A DNA stretch of 64,000 nt from JAGIBJ01 sp032119595 (lineage in GTDB: Bacteria > Actinomycetota > Thermoleophilia > Solirubrobacterales > Solirubrobacteraceae). The position numbers and the translations under genes were made by a program. The stretch spans positions 124,001 through 188,000 of the forward strand of contig JAUMBQ010000006.1 in NCBI GenBank assembly GCA_032119595.1, written 5' to 3'. The notes under the pieces were generated by a model that saw only the letters and a list, made by a program, of their open reading frames with translations, was not told where the DNA came from and did not search any database. Below are positions 34,351-42,969 of this stretch, piece by piece (position 1 is the first letter of the stretch; each line of letters starts with the position of its first letter).

Positions 34351-34752
34351 GTGAGTCCAAGCCCCGACGACATCAGGTTCAGCACCATTCAGCAGGAGCG
34401 GTACGACCACCACTGGGTCCGAATCACATTCGTTGATCTTGTGGTGTTTGGAGTCCCGACGGAATGCTGGCTTGAAATTGAGTTTGTGCCCACCGGGGCC
34501 CCGGGCTCGGACTACGAACTGCGTTACCGAACCCAGTCGCAAGGCATCGCCTCCAGCCACGCGGTGCCCTGCGATCAGCTGCGCCAGGTCTACCGGCGTT
34601 GGGAGATGATCGTTGCTGTTGCGACCCATGCGACGCTGGACATGCTGCAGTTCGTGACGCACCCGGGCAGCGAGTGGATGCGCCACGCGGCGGCGGTCCA
34701 CCCCGCCACCGTAGTTCGCAAGCGGCTCGAAGAGCTTCGCAATCCCAGATAG
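34351..34752 (+). CDS. small hypothetical protein, paralogue of 32176
   Basis: 133 residues from a GTG, 6 bases after TAAAAT. Beta-rich N-terminal half (VRITFVDLVVFGVPTECWLE) then AVATHATLDMLQFVTHPGSE and a helical end VVRKRLEELRN. Same family as 32176 by layout and several matching positions. Function unknown. Confidence 0.6.
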   Translation: MSPSPDDIRFSTIQQERYDHHWVRITFVDLVVFGVPTECWLEIEFVPTGAPGSDYELRYRTQSQGIASSHAVPCDQLRQVYRRWEMIVAVATHATLDMLQFVTHPGSEWMRHAAAVHPATVVRKRLEELRNPR

Positions 34753-34862
34753 GTCGCTCTCAATAGCTCCGTGGAACCCGGGCCCTGTTCTGCGTGTCAC
34801 ACCTCGGGCACCAAAGCGCAGAACACCCTTTCAGAGCGGCGAACCCGACCTACGGTCAGAGC

Positions 34863-35348
34863 ATGCCCGCCGTCGCCGATCTGCTGCCGCCCGGCTGTGA
34901 GCTGCCCCTGATCGGCGTGCGGACAACCGAGTGGACCTACAGCTTCAGCACCCGGGGCATGACGATCAACGGAAGCCACGTGTACATCTCGGCGATCGGC
35001 CATGGACCGTCTCGAGTCGCGCACAAGTGGGAGCTAACAATCCGGCTCAGTGGCTCGACCCGGACCTACAACTGCTCGACCCTGGTGACGGGCTCGAGCC
35101 GTGAACCCGATTTCCTGGTCCCGTTGGTGGCTACCCGCTTGCTGATCGCTGCCTGCTGGGTTGCCTCCGATCAGCTCGAGGCCAGCAAAGACATGGCCCA
35201 ACACCGGACGCTTGGCAACCGCTGCCGCGACCTGGAGGGAGAGCACGGGCTGGACGGCAACATGGAGGTGCGGGCCGAAGAGGTGCTCCATCCAGCGAAG
35301 GCCGGCTCGAAGCAATCGACCGAAGCCTCGCTATCGACCGGTGCGTAG
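34863..35348 (+). CDS. small hypothetical protein of the same layout
   Basis: 161 residues from the ATG at 34863, 6 bases after TACGGT. N-terminal beta-rich half (VRTTEWTYSFSTRGMTINGS; HKWELTIRLSG) then a helix LIAACWVASDQLEASKD and a charged tail. More distant member of the four-protein family. Located directly before the GHKL-ATPase gene. Function unknown. Confidence 0.55.
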   Translation: MPAVADLLPPGCELPLIGVRTTEWTYSFSTRGMTINGSHVYISAIGHGPSRVAHKWELTIRLSGSTRTYNCSTLVTGSSREPDFLVPLVATRLLIAACWVASDQLEASKDMAQHRTLGNRCRDLEGEHGLDGNMEVRAEEVLHPAKAGSKQSTEASLSTGA

Positions 35349-35403
35349 CTCATTGCGTTCAGTGCTTGCTATCCCGCCGTGGTCCGTGTGAGTATCCCGC
35401 GCT

Positions 35404-37353
35404 GTGCGGTACCCAGTTGAGTTCGACGCCCGCCATCTGGAGCACCTTTCCGGGCCGCTGCTTACGGGCGTTATCGAGCTGCTGTGGAACTCGATCGACG
35501 CCGACGCCACCAACATCAAGGTGGTGCTGCGGGACAACGGGCTGACCGGCATCAGCGAGGTCGAGGTGATCGACGACGGTCACGGCATCGACCTGGAGAC
35601 GGCGCGCGAAACCTTCCTGCCCTTGGGGAGGTCCTGGAAGGTCGCCGGGGCTCGATCCAAGACTTTGCAGCGCACCACCCATGGGCAAAAGGGGCACGGC
35701 CGCTTCCGCCTGTTCAGGCACGGCGGCATTGCCCGCTGGCGTTCGGTGGCTCAGGTTGGCGACGCGCTCCAGGCGGTGGAGATCACCATCCGTACCGGCG
35801 ACGGTGAGATCGAGATCAACGAGATCGAGCTGGCCCCTGATGCCACGGTCGGCACGTCGGTTCTTCTCTTCAACTTCGATTCGTTGCCGCAGGGTCTCAA
35901 GGGAAAAGACGCCCGAGACCGCTTGTTGGGCACCTTCGTCCTGCCGATCGAGCAGCACGGCTTGGCCATCACCTATGACGACAAACGACTGAACCCGGAC
36001 CTGGTGCGGGAAGGTCAGGAAGACCTCAAGCCAGTAGTCACGCCGGCCGGCCCTCTTCCGCTCAACGTGATCCGCTGGACCCGCCAGATCGGCAAGCAGG
36101 ACCTCTTCCTTTGCGACGCGGAAGGGGCGGTGCTGGAGAAGGTTCCCTCCGAAGTGGCCGCGCCGGGCATCCACTTCTCGGCCTACGTGCGCTGGGACGG
36201 ATTCGCTGACCACCTGGCCAACGTCTCAGTGGTGGACCTGGATAGCGGTGACCTGGGCCGGGTGGTTCGAGCCACCCGGGAAGGTCTTGCCGATCACTTC
36301 GGTGAGCTGGCTGAGCAACGCCAGCGTCAGGTGATCGCCGAATGGCGCAAAGAAGGGGTCTACCCATTCAAGGGCACGCCAGCCAGCCCGGGCGAACAAG
36401 CGGCGCGCGACACCTTCGACGTGGTCTCTATTGAGGCGGCTGAGACGGTGAACAAGGCGCCCAAAGCCAGTCGGAAGCTCTCGTTGCGTCTGCTGCGTGA
36501 GACGCTCGAGCGCAACCCCGGCCACGTGCATCAGATCCTGGGCGAGGTCTTGTCTTTGCCGGAAGAGCGCCTGGCCGACCTGAGCCGGCTTCTCGAACGC
36601 ACCCAGCTGTCGAAGATCATCTCTACCTCACGATCAATCGCCGATCGCCTCGACTTCTTGGCGGGCCTCTGGGACTTGACCTGTGACACCGACATCTCGG
36701 GCGACGTTCTCGAGCGCCTGCACCTTCATCTGATCCTGGAGGACGAGAGCTGGGTGTTTGGAGAGGAGTATGGGCTGGCGGCCAGCGAGTACGGATTGAC
36801 CAAGCTGCTGCAGAAACATGTGGAGCTGCTCGGCCGGGAAGAGATCAACCCGACCCCAGTACGTGGCAATGACGGCAAGATCCAGCGGGTCGATTTGATG
36901 CTGGCTCAGGCCGTGCCTCATACGGACAACCGGCGCGAACACCTGGTGATCGAGCTCAAACGGCCCAACGTGCCGATCGGGCCCAAAGAGCTTCAGCAGG
37001 TCAAGGAGTACGCCCTGACTGTGGCTCAAGACGATCGCTTCGACACCGCCCACACCAACTGGGAGTTCTGGGCCGTTTCGACTTCGGTGAAAGGCACGGT
37101 CGAGACCGATAGGCGCCAATCCGGAAAGCCGTTTGGGCTGGTCTCAGACGACGCCGAAAACCGGGTCCGAATCTGGGTCAAGAAGTGGTCCGAGATCATC
37201 CAAGATGCGGACCACCGACTGAAATATGTCCGGGATCAACTGGGCGTCTCCACCGATCAACAGAACGCTCTGGAGTACCTGCGGCGGGTCCATGCAGACA
37301 AGCTTCCGGACAGCCTGACCGAGGCCGAGGAAGAGGCTCAGCCGGCCCTCTAA
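35404..37353 (+). CDS. GHKL ATPase fused to a PD-(D/E)XK-like nuclease
   Basis: 649 residues from a GTG. The N-terminal GHKL fold shows the N box LLWNSIDADAT, G1 box DDGHGID (Asp and Gly for ATP) and GHGRFRLF as the lid loop. It resembles Hsp90/MORC-type ATPases. A helical middle (RKLSLRLLRETLERNPGHVH) follows. The C-terminal domain contains VDLMLAQAV (acidic residue) and EHLVIELKRP (the E-x-K active site pair), then LQQVKEYALTVAQDDRF, as in PD-(D/E)XK nucleases of the type found in Shedu-like defence proteins. ATP-gated DNA or RNA cleavage against invaders is the likely role. Followed by an N6-adenine methyltransferase gene. Confidence 0.7.
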   Translation: MRYPVEFDARHLEHLSGPLLTGVIELLWNSIDADATNIKVVLRDNGLTGISEVEVIDDGHGIDLETARETFLPLGRSWKVAGARSKTLQRTTHGQKGHGRFRLFRHGGIARWRSVAQVGDALQAVEITIRTGDGEIEINEIELAPDATVGTSVLLFNFDSLPQGLKGKDARDRLLGTFVLPIEQHGLAITYDDKRLNPDLVREGQEDLKPVVTPAGPLPLNVIRWTRQIGKQDLFLCDAEGAVLEKVPSEVAAPGIHFSAYVRWDGFADHLANVSVVDLDSGDLGRVVRATREGLADHFGELAEQRQRQVIAEWRKEGVYPFKGTPASPGEQAARDTFDVVSIEAAETVNKAPKASRKLSLRLLRETLERNPGHVHQILGEVLSLPEERLADLSRLLERTQLSKIISTSRSIADRLDFLAGLWDLTCDTDISGDVLERLHLHLILEDESWVFGEEYGLAASEYGLTKLLQKHVELLGREEINPTPVRGNDGKIQRVDLMLAQAVPHTDNRREHLVIELKRPNVPIGPKELQQVKEYALTVAQDDRFDTAHTNWEFWAVSTSVKGTVETDRRQSGKPFGLVSDDAENRVRIWVKKWSEIIQDADHRLKYVRDQLGVSTDQQNALEYLRRVHADKLPDSLTEAEEEAQPAL

Positions 37354-37512
37354 TCGCTGCTTTAGTGGCGCCGCTGAACTCAGCGCATACGAAGCCGCCA
37401 GGCCCTCGAGAGCGACAAACCCCTGCAGTGGGTTGCAGCGAACAAGCAGGCCGAGATCCAGATACCTTCGAGCCGGCCGGTCTGTCCGATTCAGCCGCAA
37501 CAATCGCGCTTC

Positions 37513-39222
37513 GTGTCGTCCTCTTCTCAGCTGTCTCAGCCCCGCTCCGCGCCGCTTCTGACTCCAGCTGAGCAGAAGGATCTGGGCTCGTTTTACACGC
37601 CCATGGAAATGGCCGAGAAGATGGTCGCCTGGGCGGTCCGAACTCCGGCTGACCGAGTGCTGGATCCAAGCTTTGGCGGCCTTGTCTTTCTCCAAGCCGG
37701 GCATCGTCAGCTGACTCAGCTGGGCACCGAGCCCAACGCGATTGGAAGCCAGCTGTACGGCTGCGATTTGGATCAGACGGCTCACGCGGCCGCAGGGCTG
37801 GCGCACGACGCCTTGGGCATTCCCGAAGCCCAACTGATCCACCAAGACTTTTTTGCAGTGGAGCCCGACGCAGCCCTTCCCCGAGTCGAGGCCGTCGTCG
37901 GCAACCCGCCCTATGTCCGCTACCAACTGACCAACGGCAGCGGCGACTCGGGACGACGGGTAGCTGCAGCCGCTGGCATCGAGCTGACCCGGCTGTCTTC
38001 TCTGTGGGCGCCTTTCACAATCCACGCGGCTGACTTCGTAGCTCCGGGCGGGCGCATGGCTTTGGTCTTGCCAGCCGAGCTGCTGCACGCTCAGTACGCC
38101 ATCGAGATCCTCAACTACGTCCAGTCTCAGTTCGCCCGAACTGCTCTGGTGATGTTCGAGGAGCGGGTCTTCCCTGGGGCGCTCGAAGAGGTCGTGCTTC
38201 TGTTCGCAGAAGGTCGCGGCGAAGGTGAGTGCGAAGCTCTCGAGCTGGTCGAGTGCAACACCGTGGCCGATCTCGATATCGAGGCGCTCAAGGCCAAGAT
38301 GGAGCATCGCCCCGCTCCAGCCAAAGAACCTCGTCAGCGATCCGACAACGGCAAGCTGATGGGCAAGCTGTTGCCCGCCGCCAGCCGAGACCTGCTGGCC
38401 GAGCTCTCGAGCCGAGAAGAGATGGTCCAGCCGCTGGGTGCTTTCGCTTCGGTGGACATCGGCGCTGTCACAGGGGCCAACGACTTCTTCTTGCTCGCGG
38501 AAGGCGAAGAGCCCCGCATGGCTCCAAACCTGCTCCACCCCGCCATCTCAAAAGCGGCCCATGTTCAAGGCGCGTTGTTCCAACAGGACGACCTCGACAC
38601 CATGCGCGACGCTGGCAAGCGCTACCAACTTTTCATCGCGCGCAACGACGTAGCCCACGGCGACCTCAAGACCGCGAAAGCCTATTTGGCACGCGGTGAA
38701 GCCCGAGAGATCCCCGGCCGCTACAAGTGCAGGATCCGCAACAACTGGTGGTCGGTTCCGCTTCCCAAGCACGGCACCCCGGATCTCTTTTTGACCTACT
38801 TCGCCTCTGAGCACCCGCGCATGGTGGTCAATCAAGCTGGAGCGCTACACACCAACACGGTCCATGGGGTCAGCGTCGATTCCTCCGTTGAACCCCGAGC
38901 CCTGGCAGCCGTTTTCTACAACTCCTTGAGTCTGCTTTCGGCTGAGCTGGTTGGTCGCTCTTATGGCGGCGGCGTGCTCAAGCTGGAGCCGACTGAGGCT
39001 GAGCGGGTGCTGATCCCGGCTATTCCGGCCGACGCTTCCGAGCGCGTGGAAGAAGTCGATCAGTTGGTTCGGGCCGGCAACCTCACCGCTCTCCTGGACT
39101 ACGTGGATCGTTGGCTGCTGATTGACGGCCTGGGCCTTTCCGCGACCGAGGTTGCCCACCTCAGGGCCGGCGGTGAGCGTCTACGCAGCCGCCGCCGGAC
39201 GCGCGGCAAAGCACCCGCCTAA
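37513..39222 (+). CDS. N6-adenine DNA methyltransferase
   Basis: 569 residues from a GTG. Class I methyltransferase fold with motif X GSFYTPMEMAEKM, motif I VLDPSFGGLVFLQAG (one substitution from the usual DPSCGSG) and motif IV VVGNPPYVRYQ (NPPY), placing it in the N6-adenine, gamma class. The C-terminal ~300 residues (LLPAASRDLLAELSSREEMV; YKCRIRNNWWSVP) form the target recognition domain. It would methylate host DNA to protect it from the nearby nuclease candidates. The target sequence is unknown. Confidence 0.85.
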   Translation: MSSSSQLSQPRSAPLLTPAEQKDLGSFYTPMEMAEKMVAWAVRTPADRVLDPSFGGLVFLQAGHRQLTQLGTEPNAIGSQLYGCDLDQTAHAAAGLAHDALGIPEAQLIHQDFFAVEPDAALPRVEAVVGNPPYVRYQLTNGSGDSGRRVAAAAGIELTRLSSLWAPFTIHAADFVAPGGRMALVLPAELLHAQYAIEILNYVQSQFARTALVMFEERVFPGALEEVVLLFAEGRGEGECEALELVECNTVADLDIEALKAKMEHRPAPAKEPRQRSDNGKLMGKLLPAASRDLLAELSSREEMVQPLGAFASVDIGAVTGANDFFLLAEGEEPRMAPNLLHPAISKAAHVQGALFQQDDLDTMRDAGKRYQLFIARNDVAHGDLKTAKAYLARGEAREIPGRYKCRIRNNWWSVPLPKHGTPDLFLTYFASEHPRMVVNQAGALHTNTVHGVSVDSSVEPRALAAVFYNSLSLLSAELVGRSYGGGVLKLEPTEAERVLIPAIPADASERVEEVDQLVRAGNLTALLDYVDRWLLIDGLGLSATEVAHLRAGGERLRSRRRTRGKAPA

Positions 39223-39303
39223 GCCGTCAAGCTACGGTGCTGAGGTAATCGGGCAACGGACCGCAGCGCAGGGATCCAGGGGCCTCGATAGAACCTGTCC
39301 GGC

Positions 39304-39379
39304 AATGGCCTCCCTGTCGGACCCGAACCCCCTCGAGCGGCTACGCCCTCGCTTCGTCCGCACCACCGGGATCGTCTGA
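39304..39379 (+). CDS. very short ORF coupled to the endonuclease gene
   Basis: 24 codons (MASLSDPNPLERLRPRFVRT then TGIV). Its TGA shares an A with the ATG of the next gene (TGATG at 39377-39381). Could be a leader peptide that couples translation or just chance; a DNA-binding controller is not obvious. Confidence 0.35.
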
Positions 39380-40161
39380 TGGCCCGCAACGTCAAGACCA
39401 TCGGAACGGGCGTCGTCAGCAGCCCGGGCCGTGCTCCGTTCGTGTCGGCCTTGACCGAAATCGCGGCCGGCAGCGACACCAGCTTTCGCGCCATCGAAGC
39501 GCGCTTCTTGCAGACCATGGCCGAGTTCGACGACCTGGTGATTGGCGGCGTTGCCAACTCAGGCGACCGAAACAACGGCAAGGGCGATTTTTTCAACGAC
39601 GTGATCTCGCTGCTCTTGGAGCGTGGGTCTGGCAAAGCGCTCCACACCCGGGGCAGCATCCCCGGGCTGCTCTTCGAGAACCACTCGCTGGACGTGGCCT
39701 ATCCCGCCACCGGCACCGTCCTCCTAACGGTCGAAACCAAAGCAGCGGGTGTTCCGAGGCACCCAGGCAATCCGAACCAGCACGTCTCGGGCCGCCCTGG
39801 GTCAGCCGACCTCGAGAAACGCATCAAAGAGGCGGCTTTCAAAGACATCGACATCAAGGGCGAATATGCCCGCACGCTGGGACAAGGCGGCGGGGCAACA
39901 TCTGATCTGCGCAGCTGGCTGGGGCGCACGCCACCCCGCAACTGGCTGCTGCTCAGTGTCCGAGTCCGCTCTCAAACCGACCTCGACAAGACGATCAAGT
40001 TCGCCCACATCGCATCGAGCTGGTTCGACGGCTGTGGCCTGTACGCGTATGGGCACCAAGGTTGGGATCTGAGCAAGCCTTACGAGGCCAAGAAAGTCCC
40101 TACGACCGTGGAGCTCGATCGCATCATGCACGACGTTTCCACGGCGCTGCGCTCGTTGTAG
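39379..40161 (+). CDS. putative restriction endonuclease, PD-(D/E)XK type
   Basis: 260 residues. NNGKGDFFNDVISLLLERGS then LLFENHSLDVAYPATGTVLL and TVETKAAG places an Asp (LDV), then Glu-x-Lys (ETK), as in the PD-(D/E)XK nuclease core. The C-terminal part is alpha/beta (PRNWLLLSVRVRSQTDLDKT). Position directly after an N6-adenine methyltransferase makes it the natural partner nuclease. Class and cut site unknown. Confidence 0.7.
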   Translation: MARNVKTIGTGVVSSPGRAPFVSALTEIAAGSDTSFRAIEARFLQTMAEFDDLVIGGVANSGDRNNGKGDFFNDVISLLLERGSGKALHTRGSIPGLLFENHSLDVAYPATGTVLLTVETKAAGVPRHPGNPNQHVSGRPGSADLEKRIKEAAFKDIDIKGEYARTLGQGGGATSDLRSWLGRTPPRNWLLLSVRVRSQTDLDKTIKFAHIASSWFDGCGLYAYGHQGWDLSKPYEAKKVPTTVELDRIMHDVSTALRSL

Positions 40162-40234
40162 CGGCTGCGCGGCAGAGGTGCCAAGGCCCCCGCTTCGGAA
40201 ATAGAAACCACAACACCGGGGCCCCTCCGAGCGT

Positions 40235-40248
40235 CCGATACGTATCGG
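40235..40248. promoter_or_regulatory. 14-bp perfect palindrome upstream of the DUF4238 gene
   Basis: CCGATACGTATCGG, 46 bp before the ATG at 40294. Plausible operator; could also be the methyltransferase target, but nothing ties it to that enzyme. Confidence 0.5.
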
Positions 40249-40293
40249 TCTATTCGCTTCGGCCTGGTGGTCGGAACCCGGTACAAGGTGTGC

Positions 40294-41529
40294 ATGGACT
40301 GGGAAAAGTTTCGACGCCACGTCGCCACAGGCTTGATGACCGAGGCCATTCGCGCGGCCGACATCTTGGCAGCGAGCCGGCTACCGGCCGTGCTCAGGCG
40401 GCCTATCGCTATCTGGGTAGATCGGAAACTCAAACGGCTTTCCGTCGAACAGCTCGTCGGTCTCATGGACATCACGCACTTGGCGACGTACGTGATGGTT
40501 CTCGACGATCCCCAGCGCGCGAAGCTCGTCGCCGACGATCTGGTTCGAGTCAATCCTGACCAGAAGCCTCACTTTGTGCCTCAGCTCATGCTGAAGAAAT
40601 TTGCGCCCGGGACAGCGGGGCCCGGACTTTTCAGATTGCCAGCGCTCCCGACCGGAAACGCCAAGCCCCACAAAGCCCGAATCAAGGAGACAGCTCTAAC
40701 CAACACGCGGAAAACCGGACGCAAAGGTCCGCCCGGTTGGAACTGGCGGCGACCCTACGAAGCGGTCGGCTTCAACGGGCAAATGATCTCGCTGGAATCC
40801 GTGCTCAGCCAAGATGAGTCGGCGGTGGGCAAAATCATAAAGAAGGTCGAGGAATCTGAAGAGGCCGTCGATTGGAATGACCTCATCAACCTTGACGACG
40901 TTGCTCTTGTCACTCGGTTCGTGGGAACTCTCATCACCCGCAATCCTCACTGGATCGATGCCCTGTTGGTCGAGGCACAGGCAGACCCCGACATCGACAT
41001 CGACGAACTTCCTTCGGATGAGGTCTTGGAGACCATCACGAACGCTGGAGAGGATTGGGGTAGCTACTTGGCTTCGGAGTGCGACCTCAGCTTCGTAACG
41101 ATCGACCAAGCCGATCAAGATGAACTCGGATTCGTAATCGGGGACGTTCCGGTGGCGACGGTCTTTCCAGAGATTGGTCACGACTGGGCCGTCCAACAGG
41201 ACGAAACGGCGCGCGCGAAGGGTTATACGGGCTATTGGCAGGAGCCGCACGACGAGATCCCCATGTTGGCTGACGGCTCGATCGAACCGACCTTCGTCGT
41301 TTATCCGTACGGATCGCCGAAGCTCGGCGAGCCACCTATCCGAGTCATCGTTCCTCTAACCCGGTGGCTACTACTGGACGCGGTTCCGTCCGAACTCTCG
41401 GAGTTTCCTCGACCGATCCTCCATCGCACTGCAACCCCCGGTGAAGTCGAGCGCTACAACCAGCTGGCCCGGGCCGTGGCGGTCGAAGAAGTCTTCGGAC
41501 GGCGGGACGACCTCAAACGCCTTCGATAG
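40294..41529 (+). CDS. DUF4238 domain protein
   Basis: 411 residues from the ATG at 40294 (AAGGTG 4 bases upstream). The signature KPHFVPQLMLKKFA is characteristic of DUF4238, a family often found near defence or mobile genes. The rest is a mixed alpha/beta protein with acidic patches (DIDIDELPSDE; ETARAKGYTGYWQEPHDE). Biochemical role unknown; it may be an extra defence component of the upstream system or an independent gene. Confidence 0.75.
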   Translation: MDWEKFRRHVATGLMTEAIRAADILAASRLPAVLRRPIAIWVDRKLKRLSVEQLVGLMDITHLATYVMVLDDPQRAKLVADDLVRVNPDQKPHFVPQLMLKKFAPGTAGPGLFRLPALPTGNAKPHKARIKETALTNTRKTGRKGPPGWNWRRPYEAVGFNGQMISLESVLSQDESAVGKIIKKVEESEEAVDWNDLINLDDVALVTRFVGTLITRNPHWIDALLVEAQADPDIDIDELPSDEVLETITNAGEDWGSYLASECDLSFVTIDQADQDELGFVIGDVPVATVFPEIGHDWAVQQDETARAKGYTGYWQEPHDEIPMLADGSIEPTFVVYPYGSPKLGEPPIRVIVPLTRWLLLDAVPSELSEFPRPILHRTATPGEVERYNQLARAVAVEEVFGRRDDLKRLR

Positions 41530-41606
41530 AGCCAGACCCGGGCTCAAGCGGACTATCTGGCCACCGTGGCGAACAAGCCCCTACGGGTCGCTGATATCAA
41601 CGAGCC

Positions 41607-42089
41607 ATGACGAGCAAGCTTCGCCCCCTCCGGGCTGCAACGGTGATCCTGATGGGAGCGTCGGCCTTGGTGGCCGCGCCGAGCGCCCAAGCAGCGGTCA
41701 CCTGCACCAACATCGGCTACTCGGGTCGCGGCAACGCGGATGACGACCAGCTCTCCGTCAGCGCTCGTTGCCCGGGAGCGAAGAAGGTCAGCATCAGGGC
41801 CGAGGCGGGCGGTGAGGACAGCGGCTACGTCAAGGCCAAGCGTCTGGAGGGCAACAAAGTGGCCTGGGCCATCACGATCACCGACAACTCAGAGCTAATC
41901 CAGGGCACCCGCACCAAGGCAACGTTCACGGCGAAGGCTTGCGCCGGGAAGACGTGCGTGACCTACCGCATCATCTTCAAGAACGGCAAGGCCGACGGCC
42001 CCCCGAAGAAGGTCAAGAACGCGAAGACCACCGGCGTTGGCGCCCACCGCATCAACCCGGTGCGGGAAACAGCCGGCTCAGCCCGCTGA
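41607..42089 (+). CDS. secreted beta-rich protein
   Basis: 160 residues. Signal peptide ATVILMGASALVAAPSAQA; mature part with six Cys (CTNIGYSG, RCPGAK, KACAGKTCVTY) likely forming disulfides and a beta sandwich. The ATG at 41607 follows TATCAA by 6 bases. Precedes the subtilase-like gene. Function unknown. Confidence 0.7.
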   Translation: MTSKLRPLRAATVILMGASALVAAPSAQAAVTCTNIGYSGRGNADDDQLSVSARCPGAKKVSIRAEAGGEDSGYVKAKRLEGNKVAWAITITDNSELIQGTRTKATFTAKACAGKTCVTYRIIFKNGKADGPPKKVKNAKTTGVGAHRINPVRETAGSAR

Positions 42090-42123
42090 GGGCCCCGTAC
42101 AGCCCCTCTCAGGCCACGGCACC

Positions 42124-42606
42124 GTGTGTCTGGCCGACGACGACGCAGAGCACACCGAAACGCTCAGAAGCGCTCTACGCGGCTCGAGTTACCGGGTGAT
42201 CGACGCCCGCTCCGAAAGTGGCGGCATCACCCCCGCCAGTCTGGCTGTGGCGGTCCGGGCCTGCGCCGCTGTTCCAGGATTGGCTGTGGTGGCGCTGGCC
42301 TCCACCTGGGCCAGCCGTCCAGCTACTGATGGAGCTGCGGATCTCGAGGCGGCACTGCTGGAGATCTCAGCGATCGCTCAGGTGGTTGTGAGCGCTGGCA
42401 ACCGAGGGTCTGTGGAGTGGCCGGCCACCCTCGAGACGGTGCGTTCAGTGGGCGCAGTTGACGAGGCCGGCGACGGCTGTGGGTTCTCCGCTTCCAGAGC
42501 CGCTGTGGATCTCGTTGCGCTGGGCTGTGGGGCCTCGCAGGGCGCGTGGGGAACGTCGGTGGCTGTGGCGCTGGCAGCGGCTCAGATCGCCTCTACCGGC
42601 CGATAG
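42124..42606 (+). CDS. compact subtilase-like protein without the catalytic His motif
   Basis: 160 residues from a GTG at 42124. The second half aligns with subtilases (S8): oxyanion VVVSAGNRG, WPATLETVRSVGAVDEAG, FSASRAAVDLVALG, and GTSVAVALAAAQIA with the catalytic Ser position. An Asp-rich start LADDDAEHTETLRSAL could correspond to the Asp motif, but the HGTxVA His motif is absent and the protein is half the usual length. No signal peptide. It may be a degenerate protease, a binding protein, or one half of a fold that needs a partner. Immediately upstream is a secreted-protein gene. Confidence 0.6.
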   Translation: MCLADDDAEHTETLRSALRGSSYRVIDARSESGGITPASLAVAVRACAAVPGLAVVALASTWASRPATDGAADLEAALLEISAIAQVVVSAGNRGSVEWPATLETVRSVGAVDEAGDGCGFSASRAAVDLVALGCGASQGAWGTSVAVALAAAQIASTGR

Positions 42607-42621
42607 TTCGAGCTGCGACGA

Positions 42622-42654
42622 AAAGAGCCCCGGCTGGTTGGGCCGGGGCTCTTT
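42622..42654. terminator. bidirectional terminator between convergent genes
   Basis: AAAGAGCCCCGGC pairs over 13 bp with GCCGGGGCTCTTT, loop of 7 nt, with a T-rich tail on both strands. Confidence 0.9.
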
Positions 42655-42663
42655 GTCTTTTTG

Positions 42664-42969
42664 CTACTTCGGTTCTGCTGGCCAGTCTGGCTGGTACTCA
42701 GGATCATGATCGTCGGTTGCATAGGCCTGGGTCAATCCGAGTTCGGTGATTGCAATGGTCCTGCGCTGGCCCGTCACGTCGGTCTGGTCCAGCTGCTTGG
42801 TGATCCAGCCCCAGCGCACCAACTTGTTCTGCAGGTTGTAGCGGCTGTTTCGGCTGGGCGGAGACCAACCCATGCCGTGCAGGATTGCGTTGAGCTCGCC
42901 CTCTCCGCCCAGGGCCAAAAGGCTCAGCAGAAACTCGCGGTCTCGTTGGGTCACCGCTACGGCGCTCAT
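42664..42969 (-). CDS. winged-helix DNA-binding protein
   Basis: 101 residues from the ATG at 42969, overlapping the stop of the previous gene (ATGA). The order RDREFLLSLLALGGEGELNA then ILHGMGWSPPSRNSRYNLQN and KLVRWGWITKQL is a small winged helix. Candidate regulator for the array that follows. Last gene of the minus-strand array. Confidence 0.65.
   Translation of the reverse strand: MSAVAVTQRDREFLLSLLALGGEGELNAILHGMGWSPPSRNSRYNLQNKLVRWGWITKQLDQTDVTGQRRTIAITELGLTQAYATDDHDPEYQPDWPAEPK

Noticed and set aside
37144..38538. 464-codon minus-strand frame over the ATPase and methyltransferase genes
   Set aside because: Runs opposite to two genes with clear motifs; composition is that of a shadow.
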